Shown: one piece after another, positions 1-7,880 of the stretch
How positions within the stretch are numbered: the first letter of the stretch is position 1
How the letters are laid out: every line of letters starts with the position of its first letter
NCBI GenBank assembly: GCA_028876695.1
Contig: JAGWRH010000049.1
Span: forward strand, 1 to 25,572
Origin: Acidobacteriota bacterium
GTDB taxonomy: Bacteria > Acidobacteriota > Terriglobia > Acidiferrales > UBA7541
Direction of reading: 5' to 3'
Length of the DNA stretch: 25,572 nucleotides
Program-made: the position numbers and the translations under genes
The notes under the pieces: generated by a model
Database searches by the model: none
Told to the model about the DNA's origin: nothing
What the model saw: only the letters and a program-made list of their open reading frames with translations

Positions 1-2
1 CG

Positions 3-725
3 AAACATCCGATGCGCATCGGATGTTTCGAACTGGCGCATGGAGGGACGCTGCTGCTCGACGAGATCGGCGAGATGCCGGCGCAGACGCAAGCGAAGCT
101 CCTGAGGGTGCTGGAAGACAACAAGGTGCGCCGATTGGGGAGCAAGGTCGAAACACCCGTGGACGTGCGCGTGGTAGCGGCAACGAACAAGAATCCGGAA
201 AAAGCCGTCGCCGAAGGTCATCTGCGGCAGGACCTGTATTTTCGGCTGAACGTGTTTCACATTCACCTGCCGCCGCTGCGCGATCATAAGGAAGATTTGC
301 CGCTGTTGATCGAGCACCTGCTCGTCGAAATTTCCGAAAAGCACGGGAAGCGGGTGACCGGTGTAGGCTCGGACGTGCTTGACCTGTTCCGTTCTTATCC
401 CTGGCCCGGAAACGTGAGGGAATTGCGCAACGTGCTGGAGCGCGCGGCGATCGCGTGCGATCGGAGCACCATCGGCCGACAGCACCTGCCGTCGGATTTC
501 GGGCACGCGCCGGCGGTGGCGGCCGCGGGCCTGAATGGGCTGCGATTTCCGATCGGGACGACGGTCGATGAGGTCGAGCGCGAGTTGATTTTTCAAACTC
601 TCGCGGGAACAAATCAGAACAAGACGCGTGCGGCGGAGCTGCTGGGGATCAGCTTGAAGACGCTGCACAACAAGCTGAAGGAATACGAGGCGGGGCGGAA
701 GAATGCGTCTCAGCCTGAAGACTAA
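3..725 (+). CDS. Sigma-54-dependent response regulator, NtrC family (3' part; 5' end outside window)
   Basis: This is the C-terminal part of a bacterial enhancer-binding protein that drives sigma-54 RNA polymerase. The reading frame is open from the first bases, so the receiver domain and Walker A motif lie upstream of the window. Visible AAA+ elements are the Walker B motif in GGTLLLDEIGE, the sensor I/arginine-finger region (VRVVAATN, then LYFRLNVF) and the sensor II segment YPWPGNVRELRNVLERA. The last 45 residues form a Fis-type helix-turn-helix (NKTRAAELLGISLKTLHNKL). The gene overlaps the following histidine kinase by 23 nt, so the pair is very probably a cognate two-component system resembling NtrY/NtrX or AtoS/AtoC. 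The target genes cannot be told from the sequence, and I found no convincing -24/-12 promoter in the window. Confidence 0.93.
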   Translation, partial: KHPMRIGCFELAHGGTLLLDEIGEMPAQTQAKLLRVLEDNKVRRLGSKVETPVDVRVVAATNKNPEKAVAEGHLRQDLYFRLNVFHIHLPPLRDHKEDLPLLIEHLLVEISEKHGKRVTGVGSDVLDLFRSYPWPGNVRELRNVLERAAIACDRSTIGRQHLPSDFGHAPAVAAAGLNGLRFPIGTTVDEVERELIFQTLAGTNQNKTRAAELLGISLKTLHNKLKEYEAGRKNASQPED

Positions 726-2607
726 ATTCACGCTGGCGACTTCGGCGCTGGTGCTTGCCGTGGTCACGCTCGCATCGGGACTCTATCTCGCGCGGCTGCT
801 TCGCCAGACGCTGCGCCAATCAAATGATACGGCGTATTTCGTCGCCCAGCAGGTGGTGGAGGCGTGCAACGAGGCGCTGAAGCAGGCCGCCGAGCGCGGC
901 GATGCGCCCGCGTCCACGTCCCCGGGTGATGTGCGGGCGTACGTGCGGGAGGCCTTCGACGACAGCACCACGGTGAATTCGCTGATCGAGTCGGACGTTG
1001 GAATTTCGCCGACCATTTACGGCATCAGCATCAGCGACCTGGACGGCATCGTGCTGGTATCGAGCGACGCTTCGGATCGGGACAAAAAAGTGGCCATGCG
1101 CCTGCCATTGCGCGCGCTGGTACACGCGGGCTTGATCGAGCAACTGCGCGAGCTATTCGGCGCGCCGCAAACCTACGAATACACGCTTCCCTTCCAACTC
1201 GGGCCCACGCCTTTCGGTACGATCCGCGTGGGGCTTTCGTCCGCGCTGATTCGCGCGCAGATTTCGCCGGAATTGATTTCCGCCGGGTACGTGGCGCTGG
1301 GCTTTGTTTTGTGCTCGACCTTCCTGGCGTTCGTGGTGAGCACGGCGATGCTGGCGCCGGTGACGCGGATTTCGGCGCAGCTGGACCGCATCTCCGCCGG
1401 GCATTTCGATTCCGAGCCGGTAGTGGAGCGCGGCGACGAATTGGGCGCGGTGAGCACGAAGATTTCCGGCATCGGCAAGCAACTGCGCGACGTGCGCGAA
1501 ATTTTCAGCACTTTGCGCGAGAATCTCGATCAGGTGATGAGCGGCCTCGAGGACGGTTTGCTGCTCTTCAATGCGGAGGGGCGCGCGGTGCTGGTGAGCC
1601 CGGCGGCCGCGAAATTCGTGGGGGGACGCGCGGAGGAGCTGCGCGGGCTGCTGGCGTCCGAGATTTTTCCGGAGGGACATCCGCTGCGCGCGGCGCTCAC
1701 GTTTGACGGCGATCAGATCGCGCATTCCGAAGTAAAGGAAGTAACCTTCGAGGGGCACGCAGGGCCGCAGCGGGTGGGCGTGGGAGTGCAGGTAATTCGC
1801 GAGCGCGGCACGCGGATGGGCACGCTCGTGACACTGCGGGACGTGGAGTCGCTCGAGCGCATCGGCAGCCAACTGCAAGTATCGGAACGGTTGGCGGCGC
1901 TCGGGCGCGTAACCGCGGGAGTGGCGCACGAGGTGAAGAATCCGCTCAATTCGATGCGCCTGTGGCTGGAAGTGCTGAAGGCAAATATGCCTATCAACCC
2001 GGAACCGCAACAAGCGGTGAAGATGCTGGACAGCGAAATCGACCGGCTCGATCGCGCGGTGAAGACCTTCTTGAATTTCACGCGCCCGGTCGAGTTGAAT
2101 CTGGAAGAGACCGATCTGCGCGGCTTGCTCGAAGAGGTGCTGGACGCGGCGCGGCCGTCGATTGCGAAGGCTGGGTTGACGCTTCGCGCCGATCTTCCGG
2201 CGGAATTTCCGGCGGCGATGCTGGACCGCCAGCTGATCCATCAATCGATTTCGAATCTGGTGCTGAACGCGTGCCATTTCACGCCACCGGGCGGCCGCGT
2301 GACGGTGGCGCTGCGGCGCGCCGGCGATCACGCGTCGATCGAGGTGGCGGATACGGGGAAAGGAATTTCTCCCGAGGATCACAAGAAAATATTCCAACTA
2401 TTCTTCACAACCAGGCCGGGCGGAACCGGCATCGGATTAGCAAACACGTTTCGATTCGTGCAACTGCACAATGGACAGATTGACTTTGAATCGGAGCCAG
2501 GGCGCGGCACAACCTTCCGGATTCTGCTGCCGCTGGCGCGAGTGACGGAATCGCCGGCGGAGCCGGTCCGCGATTACAGCCAGCCCCTGGCCACGGAACA
2601 GCGGTGA
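703..2607 (+). CDS. Membrane sensor histidine kinase (HAMP-PAS-HisKA-HATPase)
   Basis: The protein has 634 aa. A first membrane segment (about residues 9-33) and a second (about 194-217) flank a periplasmic sensor region of about 160 residues. A HAMP linker (about 218-270) and a PAS-like domain (about 275-385) follow. The dimerisation/phosphoacceptor helix carries AGVAHEVKNPL with His409. The ATPase domain has N-box Asn522, the G1 box DTGKGI with Asp550, and the FFTTRPGGTGIGL F/G2 region. All catalytic boxes are intact. The layout resembles NtrY/AtoS-type kinases that signal to sigma-54 activators, which fits the overlapping upstream gene. The ATG at 703 lies inside the regulator gene, suggesting translational coupling. 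The stop TGA overlaps the start of the lipoprotein gene. The signal sensed is unknown. Confidence 0.93.
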   Translation: MRLSLKTKFTLATSALVLAVVTLASGLYLARLLRQTLRQSNDTAYFVAQQVVEACNEALKQAAERGDAPASTSPGDVRAYVREAFDDSTTVNSLIESDVGISPTIYGISISDLDGIVLVSSDASDRDKKVAMRLPLRALVHAGLIEQLRELFGAPQTYEYTLPFQLGPTPFGTIRVGLSSALIRAQISPELISAGYVALGFVLCSTFLAFVVSTAMLAPVTRISAQLDRISAGHFDSEPVVERGDELGAVSTKISGIGKQLRDVREIFSTLRENLDQVMSGLEDGLLLFNAEGRAVLVSPAAAKFVGGRAEELRGLLASEIFPEGHPLRAALTFDGDQIAHSEVKEVTFEGHAGPQRVGVGVQVIRERGTRMGTLVTLRDVESLERIGSQLQVSERLAALGRVTAGVAHEVKNPLNSMRLWLEVLKANMPINPEPQQAVKMLDSEIDRLDRAVKTFLNFTRPVELNLEETDLRGLLEEVLDAARPSIAKAGLTLRADLPAEFPAAMLDRQLIHQSISNLVLNACHFTPPGGRVTVALRRAGDHASIEVADTGKGISPEDHKKIFQLFFTTRPGGTGIGLANTFRFVQLHNGQIDFESEPGRGTTFRILLPLARVTESPAEPVRDYSQPLATEQR

Positions 2608-3206
2608 TGCCCAGCCAATCCCTTAGCGTTCCAATCTCGATGATCGTGCTCGCGTGCGCCGCGGCACTCGGCGCAATGGGTTGCGATCGCAATCGCGCGC
2701 AGGCCACCGTTCCAGTGGCGACAGCGCCGGTGGCACCGTCACCGGAGATGGACCGCCCGATGACGACCGCTCCGGATACCGACGCCACGCCGCCGGCGGA
2801 AACGGAACCGACACCGCCGGCAATCACGGCGTCGGACGAACCGCCCGCGCCTCCGATGCTCGCGCCGGCGACACCTCCCGCGCCTCGACGGCGGTCTGAA
2901 GAGCATCCGGCACAGGCCGACGAGACGCCGGCGGAACATCCGGCGCCGCAAATTTCGCCGCAGATTTCTCCGACGGATCAATCGGCGTACGCGAAGAGAA
3001 CGGCGGACGACATCGCCGCGGCCGAATACAACTTGCAGCAGGCGCACGGCAAACACCTGAGCCCGGCGCAACAGGATTTGGCGGACAAGATCAGCAGTTT
3101 CGTGGCGCAATCGCGCGACGCCAGCAAGGGCGGCGATTGGGACCGCGCGCAAAATCTGGCGCAAAAGGCGCATCTGCTCTCGAACGAGCTGCTGAATTCC
3201 CTGTGA
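2607..3206 (+). CDS. Proline/threonine-rich putative lipoprotein
   Basis: This is a 199-aa protein starting at the ATG in a TGATG overlap with the kinase stop; a GTG one codon earlier is a less likely start. An N-terminal hydrophobic stretch (about residues 8-25) ends in LGAMGC, a lipobox-like site with Cys26, so export and lipidation are likely. Residues 30 to about 125 are low-complexity Pro/Thr/Ala/Glu sequence that probably spans periplasm or peptidoglycan. The last 70 residues (from about YAKRTADDIAAAEYNL) look helical and contain SPAQQDLADKISSF, and resemble a small TPR-like or coiled hairpin. I do not recognise a named family. The one-base overlap with the kinase suggests that it works with, or reports to, the two-component system. 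Confidence 0.8.
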   Translation: MPSQSLSVPISMIVLACAAALGAMGCDRNRAQATVPVATAPVAPSPEMDRPMTTAPDTDATPPAETEPTPPAITASDEPPAPPMLAPATPPAPRRRSEEHPAQADETPAEHPAPQISPQISPTDQSAYAKRTADDIAAAEYNLQQAHGKHLSPAQQDLADKISSFVAQSRDASKGGDWDRAQNLAQKAHLLSNELLNSL

Positions 3207-3245
3207 CATTCCGAATCACCGAATTCGATTTCCACAATCGAACCT

Positions 3246-3307
3246 ATTGGCTCGGGCGGGCCAATTGTGGTAATGCTTACGGGTATGTGATCACTGCAAC
3301 AGGAGGG
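3246..3307 (+). promoter_or_regulatory. Leader of the DUF465 gene: small hairpin and strong ribosome binding site
   Basis: An inverted repeat ATTGGC (3246-3251) / GCCAAT (3260-3265) with an 8-nt loop lies in the leader. The outer CCACA and TGTGG are also complementary if a 9-nt bulge is allowed. AGGAGG at 3301-3306 sits 6 nt before the ATG at 3313 and is a near-ideal Shine-Dalgarno. It fixes the start and implies efficient, independent translation. The function of the hairpin is not known. Confidence 0.45.
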
Positions 3308-3312
3308 TACGA

Positions 3313-3540
3313 ATGCCGATGGAAGATATACGGCAGTCCCTGTTTGCAACCGATTCTGAATTCCGCCGCCTCGCCGAAGAGCACTCCCGCTGCGAATCCC
3401 AGCTCGAGCAAATCGTCAAATCCGCGTATCTGAACGCCGAGGATTTGCAGCGCGAAGCGATGCTCAAAAAAGTGAAGCTTCGGCTGAAGGACCGGATGGA
3501 ATCGATCGTGGCCCGTTACCGCGAGATGGCGAGCCAGTAG
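3313..3540 (+). CDS. DUF465 (YdcH-like) small helical protein
   Basis: This is a 75-aa protein with a very good Shine-Dalgarno. The sequence is charged and predicted fully helical. It has the DUF465/YdcH pattern: FRRLAEEHSRCESQLEQI in the first helix, then LKKVKLRLKDRMESIV in the second, the conserved KxxKLxLKD motif. Family members form short helical hairpins and are of unknown function, often found as small cytosolic proteins in Gram-negative bacteria. The gene stands alone between the signalling operon and the phospholipid genes, with about 100-140 nt on either side. The family assignment is fairly sure; no role can be given. Confidence 0.82.
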   Translation: MPMEDIRQSLFATDSEFRRLAEEHSRCESQLEQIVKSAYLNAEDLQREAMLKKVKLRLKDRMESIVARYREMASQ

Positions 3541-3682
3541 GCCGCTCGATTGAGCAATTCTGTCGTACAATGCAAGTGTACGCTGACGGTGTACACACCC
3601 GAACGGATCGGACACGGCGTTCGGAATCCGCGATAGGGCCGACTCGCGCGGTACATCACCACAAGGAAATCTTCACTCTCAA

Positions 3683-4318
3683 ATGATCAAAGACGCGTAC
3701 AGGTTTGCGATTCCGCCGCTGGTCATCGCGGTTGCGTGCTGGCTGACGTCGTGGAGATGGCAGCCATGGTTCTGGCCAGGGTTGGTGTTTTTCTTGCTCG
3801 GGCTGTTCGTGTTCTATTTCTTCCGTGATCCCGAGCGGCCGATTCCATCGGATCCCGCGGTAATCGTCTCGCCCGCGGACGGACGCGTGGTCGAAATCGC
3901 GGACGAAATGATGGACGGGCAGTCCGGACATCGCGTGAGCATATTTCTCGCTGTGTGGAACGTCCACGTGCAACGCGCGCCGGTGGCGGGATGCATCGCG
4001 CGAGTAGAGTACCGGCCGGGGAAATTCTTGGGAGCGTTTCGTTCGGAAGCATCGCGCGTGAACGAGCAGAACGTAATCTATATGGATACGGCACACGGGC
4101 GGGTGGTCTTCAAACAAATCGCCGGGGCCATCGCCCGGCGCGTGTTATTCTGGAAACAACAAGGGAGCAACGTCGCTCTCGGCGAACGAGTGGGAATGAT
4201 TCGCTTCGGCTCGCGGGTGGACATTTGGCTTCCGATGGACGCGGCGATCAGCGTCAGGCGCGGGCAGATGGTGAAGGGCGGCGAGAGCGTACTCGGAAAA
4301 TGGAATTCGATTTCATAG
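3683..4318 (+). CDS. psd: Phosphatidylserine decarboxylase proenzyme (short form)
   Basis: The enzyme converts phosphatidylserine to phosphatidylethanolamine at the inner membrane. The 211-aa protein belongs to the short, archaeal/Bacteroidetes-like class rather than the 300+ aa E. coli type. Two close membrane segments (about residues 8-24 and 29-47) are followed by FFRDPERPIP, SPADGRVVEI, VHVQRAP and NEQN, all family signatures. The self-cleavage site that forms the pyruvoyl group is Gly176-Ser177 in RFGSRVDIWLP. The ATG at 3683 is chosen because the protein begins directly before the first membrane segment. The 3' end overlaps the phosphatidylserine synthase gene by 19 nt, so the two consecutive steps of PE synthesis are coupled. 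It could act on a related phospholipid head group. Confidence 0.93.
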   Translation: MIKDAYRFAIPPLVIAVACWLTSWRWQPWFWPGLVFFLLGLFVFYFFRDPERPIPSDPAVIVSPADGRVVEIADEMMDGQSGHRVSIFLAVWNVHVQRAPVAGCIARVEYRPGKFLGAFRSEASRVNEQNVIYMDTAHGRVVFKQIAGAIARRVLFWKQQGSNVALGERVGMIRFGSRVDIWLPMDAAISVRRGQMVKGGESVLGKWNSIS

Positions 4319-5121
4319 ATCCGATCGGGCACGACGAAGAGCGGCGGCCGTTTCGCAAACACCGGCTGCGCCGTGGCGTATACGTCCTGCCGAGCGTCCT
4401 AACGGTCGCGAATCTGTTGTGCGGCTACTACGCGATCCTCGCGACTCTGGACGGCCAGGTGGACAATGCCGCGCGCGCCATCGGATTCGCCATCATTTTT
4501 GACTCGCTCGACGGCCGCGTGGCCCGCGCGATGGGCACCAATAGCGAATTCGGCAAGCAGTTCGATTCTCTGGCGGATGTGATCAGCTTCGGGATCGCTC
4601 CAGCTTTCCTGGCGTATGCCTGGGGCGTGCACGCCGCCGCAACCGCGCCTGGCGTGGCCGGAACGGGCCATTTGATTCAAATGGGCTGGCTGATCGGTTT
4701 CTTTTACCTCTGTTGCTGTGCCTGGCGCTTGGCCCGCTTCAACATTCAGGGAATGGCTCCCGGCAGCAACCGCTTCTTCGTCGGCATGCCCACGCCGGCG
4801 GCCGCCGGCATGATCGCCGCCGTGGTCCATTTCGTCCAAAATCCGATCGAGAACCCGAGTTTGTCGGTTCTGTGGCTTGTGCTGGTCGCCGTGCTCGGGA
4901 TCCTGATGTTAAGCACCATACGGCATTACAGTTTTAAGGACATTCAGTGGACGAAGCGCCGGCCTTCGCTTTTCGTGGTGGCAATGGCGATGCTCATCGG
5001 CGCGATCTGGTTCTTTTCGCAGTACACTCTTCTGGTGATTGCCGGCGCATACACCGCGCACGGGCTGGTGCTGCAGTTTGTGCGCGTTGTGCGCCATCGC
5101 ACAGCCTCCCGTCACGCGTAA
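4300..5121 (+). CDS. pssA: CDP-diacylglycerol--serine O-phosphatidyltransferase
   Basis: This enzyme makes phosphatidylserine from CDP-diacylglycerol and serine, the substrate of the enzyme encoded just upstream. The 273-aa protein is a polytopic membrane protein. It carries the complete CDP-alcohol phosphatidyltransferase motif: Asp68, Asp71-Gly72, Ala75-Arg76, Gly85, Asp89 and Asp93. Several further hydrophobic segments follow, up to about residue 265. The frame is open far upstream inside psd, but the sensible start is the ATG at 4300, giving MEFDFIDPIGHDE and then a basic stretch before the first membrane helix. The 19-nt overlap with psd and the order psd-pssA are common in bacteria. A cardiolipin/PG-type synthase is less likely because of the psd partner and the PNLLTxxNLxCG-like start (PSVLTVANLLCGYYA). 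Confidence 0.93.
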   Translation: MEFDFIDPIGHDEERRPFRKHRLRRGVYVLPSVLTVANLLCGYYAILATLDGQVDNAARAIGFAIIFDSLDGRVARAMGTNSEFGKQFDSLADVISFGIAPAFLAYAWGVHAAATAPGVAGTGHLIQMGWLIGFFYLCCCAWRLARFNIQGMAPGSNRFFVGMPTPAAAGMIAAVVHFVQNPIENPSLSVLWLVLVAVLGILMLSTIRHYSFKDIQWTKRRPSLFVVAMAMLIGAIWFFSQYTLLVIAGAYTAHGLVLQFVRVVRHRTASRHA

Positions 5122-5133
5122 TCACGGTGAAAA

Positions 5134-6174
5134 TTGGCTGTGAAATCCGCGAATTCCCATCGCGTAGCCATCGTCGGAGCTTCCTCGCTGCTTGGCAAGG
5201 AACTGAAGCAGGTCCTGGACGACCGCCACTTCCCCGCGCTTGATATCCAACTGCTCGACGCCAGCGTCATGGCGGGAACGCTGACCGAAGCCGGCGGCGA
5301 GCCGACTTTCATTCGCGAAATTGAGGAAGATAGTTTCGAAGGCGCGGCCTTCGTCTTTTTCGCGGGCAGCCCGACGGATACAGAACACAATTGGCGTGCC
5401 GCGCAGCGAGCGGGAGCAACGGTGATCGATCTTACGGGTTGCCGCGCGTTGCCCTCGCCTTACGCCGCGATTCCCGCGCTTTCGGCGGCTCTGCCGCCTC
5501 CAGGAAACTCAGGCGCCGGGGCGGCAGCCAACCCGATGTTCTCGTCCCCGTCCGCTCCCGTGATCATTGCATGCACTCTGGCGGCGGGATTGGCGAAATT
5601 TCAGCCGCAGCGAACGATAGCGCTGCTGTTTCCGCCCGTTTCCGAGCGCGATCAAGCCGGAGTGGACGAACTCGAGAGCCAAACGGCGAACCTTCTCTCC
5701 TTTCGCGAAATCGGGCAGCAGGTGTTCGATGCGCAGGTCGCGTTTAATCTGCTGGCCGATTACGGATCGGCGAGCAAGCCGCCGCTTGCGGAGATGCGCG
5801 CCTCGATCGCTCGCGACGTCGTAGCTTATCTGTCGGGACGAATTCCGCCGCCCGCCATTCAATTGCTGCAAGCGCCGGTGTTTTACGGGTATGCTTTTGC
5901 CGCCTACGCGGACTTCGGGACGAGCACCGCCGATCGCTCGCCGGATGTAATCGCGGCTTCGTTCGCGCAGCTGGGTGCGAAAATTGCCGCGGCGGACGAT
6001 CCGGCTCCGAATAACGTTAGCGTAGCGGGAGAGAGCGAAATCCACGTGGGCCGCCTTTCGAGCGATCCGAACGTCGCAGGCGGTCTTTGGATTTGGGGCG
6101 TCGCGGACCATTTGAGGCTCGCGGCCACGAACGCAGTGCGCATCGCGGAGGAATTGATTGCCAAGCCGCAATAA
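5134..6174 (+). CDS. Aspartate-semialdehyde-dehydrogenase-like protein lacking catalytic residues (Usg-1-like)
   Basis: The 346-aa protein has the ASD/semialdehyde dehydrogenase fold: an N-terminal NAD(P)-binding motif VAIVGASSLLGKELKQVL, the strand FVFFAGSP, and a C-terminal dimerisation/catalytic domain. In true ASD the catalytic Cys sits in an N-C-(S/T)-T loop. Here the matching segment (about residues 133-147, NPMFSSPSAPVIIAC) has Ser/Ala instead, with a Cys only at 147, apparently out of register. The catalytic His of GHS is Tyr253 in PVFYGYAFA. The protein therefore looks like a Usg-1-type relative without dehydrogenase activity. The TTG at 5134 is given as start; GTG at 5140 is better spaced from the GGTGA at 5126-5130 and may be the real one. 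The 3' end overlaps the LptE-like gene by 17 nt. Confidence 0.8.
   Translation: MAVKSANSHRVAIVGASSLLGKELKQVLDDRHFPALDIQLLDASVMAGTLTEAGGEPTFIREIEEDSFEGAAFVFFAGSPTDTEHNWRAAQRAGATVIDLTGCRALPSPYAAIPALSAALPPPGNSGAGAAANPMFSSPSAPVIIACTLAAGLAKFQPQRTIALLFPPVSERDQAGVDELESQTANLLSFREIGQQVFDAQVAFNLLADYGSASKPPLAEMRASIARDVVAYLSGRIPPPAIQLLQAPVFYGYAFAAYADFGTSTADRSPDVIAASFAQLGAKIAAADDPAPNNVSVAGESEIHVGRLSSDPNVAGGLWIWGVADHLRLAATNAVRIAEELIAKPQ
6147..6160 (+). promoter_or_regulatory. Shine-Dalgarno that decides a TTG start inside the upstream gene
   Basis: GGAGG at 6147-6151 lies 6 nt before the TTG at 6158, within the last codons of the ASD-like gene. It supports TTG 6158 as the start of the LptE-like gene, against a second in-frame TTG at 6209 that has no visible Shine-Dalgarno but would give a shorter signal peptide. 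Confidence 0.6.
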
Positions 6175-6745
6175 TCGGAGATCTTGCCGGCGCGACGAAC
6201 GCACCCGATTGCGCCGCGGCGGATCCCTCGTAATCTCTGCCGGCACATTGCTAGTCGCCGCCCTCGCTTTCGCTGGATGCGGGTATCACGTTGCAGGAAG
6301 CGGCTCTGCCCTTCCGCATCAATGGACGACGCTCGCCGTGCCAACCTTCAAAAACGACACGGTGCAGTACCGCATCGAGCAGCGCTTCACCGAAGCGGTG
6401 ATTCGCGAGTTCATCACGCGGACCAAGTACCGCATCGTGTCCGATCCCGCCTCGGCGGACGCGGTTTTGCGCGGAGAAATTCTCTCGATTGACACTTCGC
6501 CGGTGCTCTTCGACGCCACCACCGGCCAGGTAACCACGATGCTCGTGACCGTGCACGCCAAAATCGCACTCAGCGGCGCGGATGCCGCAAAACCCGTGTA
6601 CGCGAACAACGATATGGTGTTTCGCAGTGAGTATCAGATTCCCTCCAATGTGAATACCTTCTTTCAGCAGGAAGATCCGGCGCTCGAGCGCATGGCGCGG
6701 GATTTCGCGTCCAATCTGGTCGCCAACATTCTGGAGGGCTTCTGA
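6158..6745 (+). CDS. lptE: LPS-assembly lipoprotein LptE-like
   Basis: LptE plugs the LptD barrel and helps deliver lipopolysaccharide to the outer leaflet. The 195-aa product has a basic N-terminus, a hydrophobic stretch (about residues 24-40) and the lipobox AFAGC with Cys41, followed by GYHVAG, the classic LptE opening (C-G-Y-x-hydrophobic). The pattern LAVPTFKNDTVQYRIEQRFTE and the ending ASNLVANILEGF are typical of LptE-family proteins. Length fits the family. The N-terminal region before the hydrophobic core is rather long and Arg-rich, so initiation at TTG 6209 cannot be excluded. The TGATG junction with holA (one-base overlap) reproduces the lptE-holA neighbourhood known from Proteobacteria and strengthens the call. 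Confidence 0.88.
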   Translation: MPSRNNRRSCRRDERTRLRRGGSLVISAGTLLVAALAFAGCGYHVAGSGSALPHQWTTLAVPTFKNDTVQYRIEQRFTEAVIREFITRTKYRIVSDPASADAVLRGEILSIDTSPVLFDATTGQVTTMLVTVHAKIALSGADAAKPVYANNDMVFRSEYQIPSNVNTFFQQEDPALERMARDFASNLVANILEGF

Positions 6746-7797
6746 TGCGACCCGCCTCTTCCGAAAAGCTGCTTCATTCGCTGCGCGCGGGAAAACCGCC
6801 GGACGCTGTGGTGCTGCTCGGCAGCGATAGTTATCTGCGCGAGCTCTGCGAAAAACGAATTATCGACGCTTGCGTTCCCGAAAGCATGCGAGATTGGGCC
6901 GTCACGCGAATTTCCGCGCGCGAAGCCGGCTGGGATGAGATTCTGCGCCGCGCGGCTACCGTGCCAATGCTGGCGGAGCGGCAAGTGATCCTGGTCGATG
7001 AAGCGGAATCGGCCGAGAAGCTCGGTGAAGAATCGCGCGACGAAATTCTCAAATCGCTGGCGGAATACTTTGCCGAACCCGCGCCTTTCACGCTGCTGCT
7101 TATCGAAGCAGACGCGCTCGATCGCCGGCTGAAATTCTTTAAGCTCCTCAGCGAGAAAGCGCTCATCGTGGAACTATCGATCGACGAAGGGTCAGCGCCC
7201 GAGTGGACGGCACAGACGGCGCGCGACATGGGCGTGGAGATCGATCGCGAGGCCGCAGCGCTTCTCGCCGAAATTCTGAATGGCGAACCCGGGCGGATAC
7301 ACATCGAACTCGAGAAGCTCGCGGCGTACGCCCACCCGCCGCGCGGCAGCGGCCGGATCACACAGCGCGATGTCGAGATTCTCGTCGTGACCGCGCGGCG
7401 TAACACCGTGTGGCAGCTGGCCGACATGCTGGTCAGCCGGAATCGAGAAGGCGCGCTCGAGTTTCTGGATAACTTGCTCCGCGAAGGCGAAGAACCCGCT
7501 GGAATCGTCGGCGTGCTCGCATGGACCTACCGCAAGCTGATCGAGGCCCGCGAATTTCCGCCGCACACGAACGGCTCTCAGGCCGCACGGCAGCTGCAAA
7601 TGAGGCCGGAAGCGGCGGAGGCGGCGGTCCGCCAGGCGCATCGCGTCTCGAAAGCTGAATTATTGGCGGGAATCGAAGCGCTCGCCGAAGCCGATAGCGA
7701 GCTGAAATCGAGGAATCCCAATCCGCGCGCGACGATGGAATTCCTGATCGCGCGGCTTACTTCCGCGCCAGCCGCCAAAGCGTCCTTTGCCCGCTAA
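6745..7797 (+). CDS. holA: DNA polymerase III subunit delta
   Basis: The delta subunit is the wrench of the clamp loader that opens the beta sliding clamp. The 350-aa protein begins with VVLLGSDSYLRELCEKRII and then shows a degenerate AAA+ core (ERQVILVDEAE; FTLLLIEADALDRRLKFFKLL) without functional Walker motifs, as usual for delta. The C-terminal collar contains QLADMLVSRNREGALEFLDNLL and GIVGVLAWTYRKLIEAR, both typical. The size is normal for HolA (about 340 aa). GGAGGG at 6733-6738 serves as ribosome binding site and the ATG overlaps the lptE stop. The gene is followed by convergent rpsT, a holA-rpsT proximity seen in many bacteria. Confidence 0.93.
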   Translation: MRPASSEKLLHSLRAGKPPDAVVLLGSDSYLRELCEKRIIDACVPESMRDWAVTRISAREAGWDEILRRAATVPMLAERQVILVDEAESAEKLGEESRDEILKSLAEYFAEPAPFTLLLIEADALDRRLKFFKLLSEKALIVELSIDEGSAPEWTAQTARDMGVEIDREAAALLAEILNGEPGRIHIELEKLAAYAHPPRGSGRITQRDVEILVVTARRNTVWQLADMLVSRNREGALEFLDNLLREGEEPAGIVGVLAWTYRKLIEAREFPPHTNGSQAARQLQMRPEAAEAAVRQAHRVSKAELLAGIEALAEADSELKSRNPNPRATMEFLIARLTSAPAAKASFAR

Positions 7798-7820
7798 CGC
7801 GAATTCGCACGGTGCATCCC

Positions 7821-7853
7821 TAAAAGAAAAGCGCCCCGGATGTCGGGGCGCTT
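7821..7853 (-). terminator. Intrinsic terminator of rpsT
   Basis: A perfect 10-bp stem AAGCGCCCCG (7829-7838) / CGGGGCGCTT (7844-7853) with a 5-nt loop is followed, on the minus strand, by the T-rich tail TTTTCTTTTA (7830 to 7821). On the plus strand no T-run follows, so it serves rpsT rather than holA. Confidence 0.85.
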
Positions 7854-7880
7854 CCGAAAAACATCGAAGCTCGTGAACGC

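Noticed and set aside
1153..2397. Long 414-codon open frame antisense to the histidine kinase gene.
   Set aside because: The translation is Arg/His/Gln-rich with no motif and arises from GC-rich codon structure of the kinase on the opposite strand.
3565..3596. Short repeats GTACA/TGTAC and GTGTAC/GTACAC upstream of psd, with a TACAAT that could be a -10 box.
   Set aside because: No -35 lies at the right distance (TTGAGC is only 10 nt away) and the repeats are short enough to be chance.
3955..4299. Upstream in-frame extension of pssA inside psd.
   Set aside because: It is an Arg/Gly-rich shadow of psd; family members start just before the first membrane segment, as from ATG 4300.
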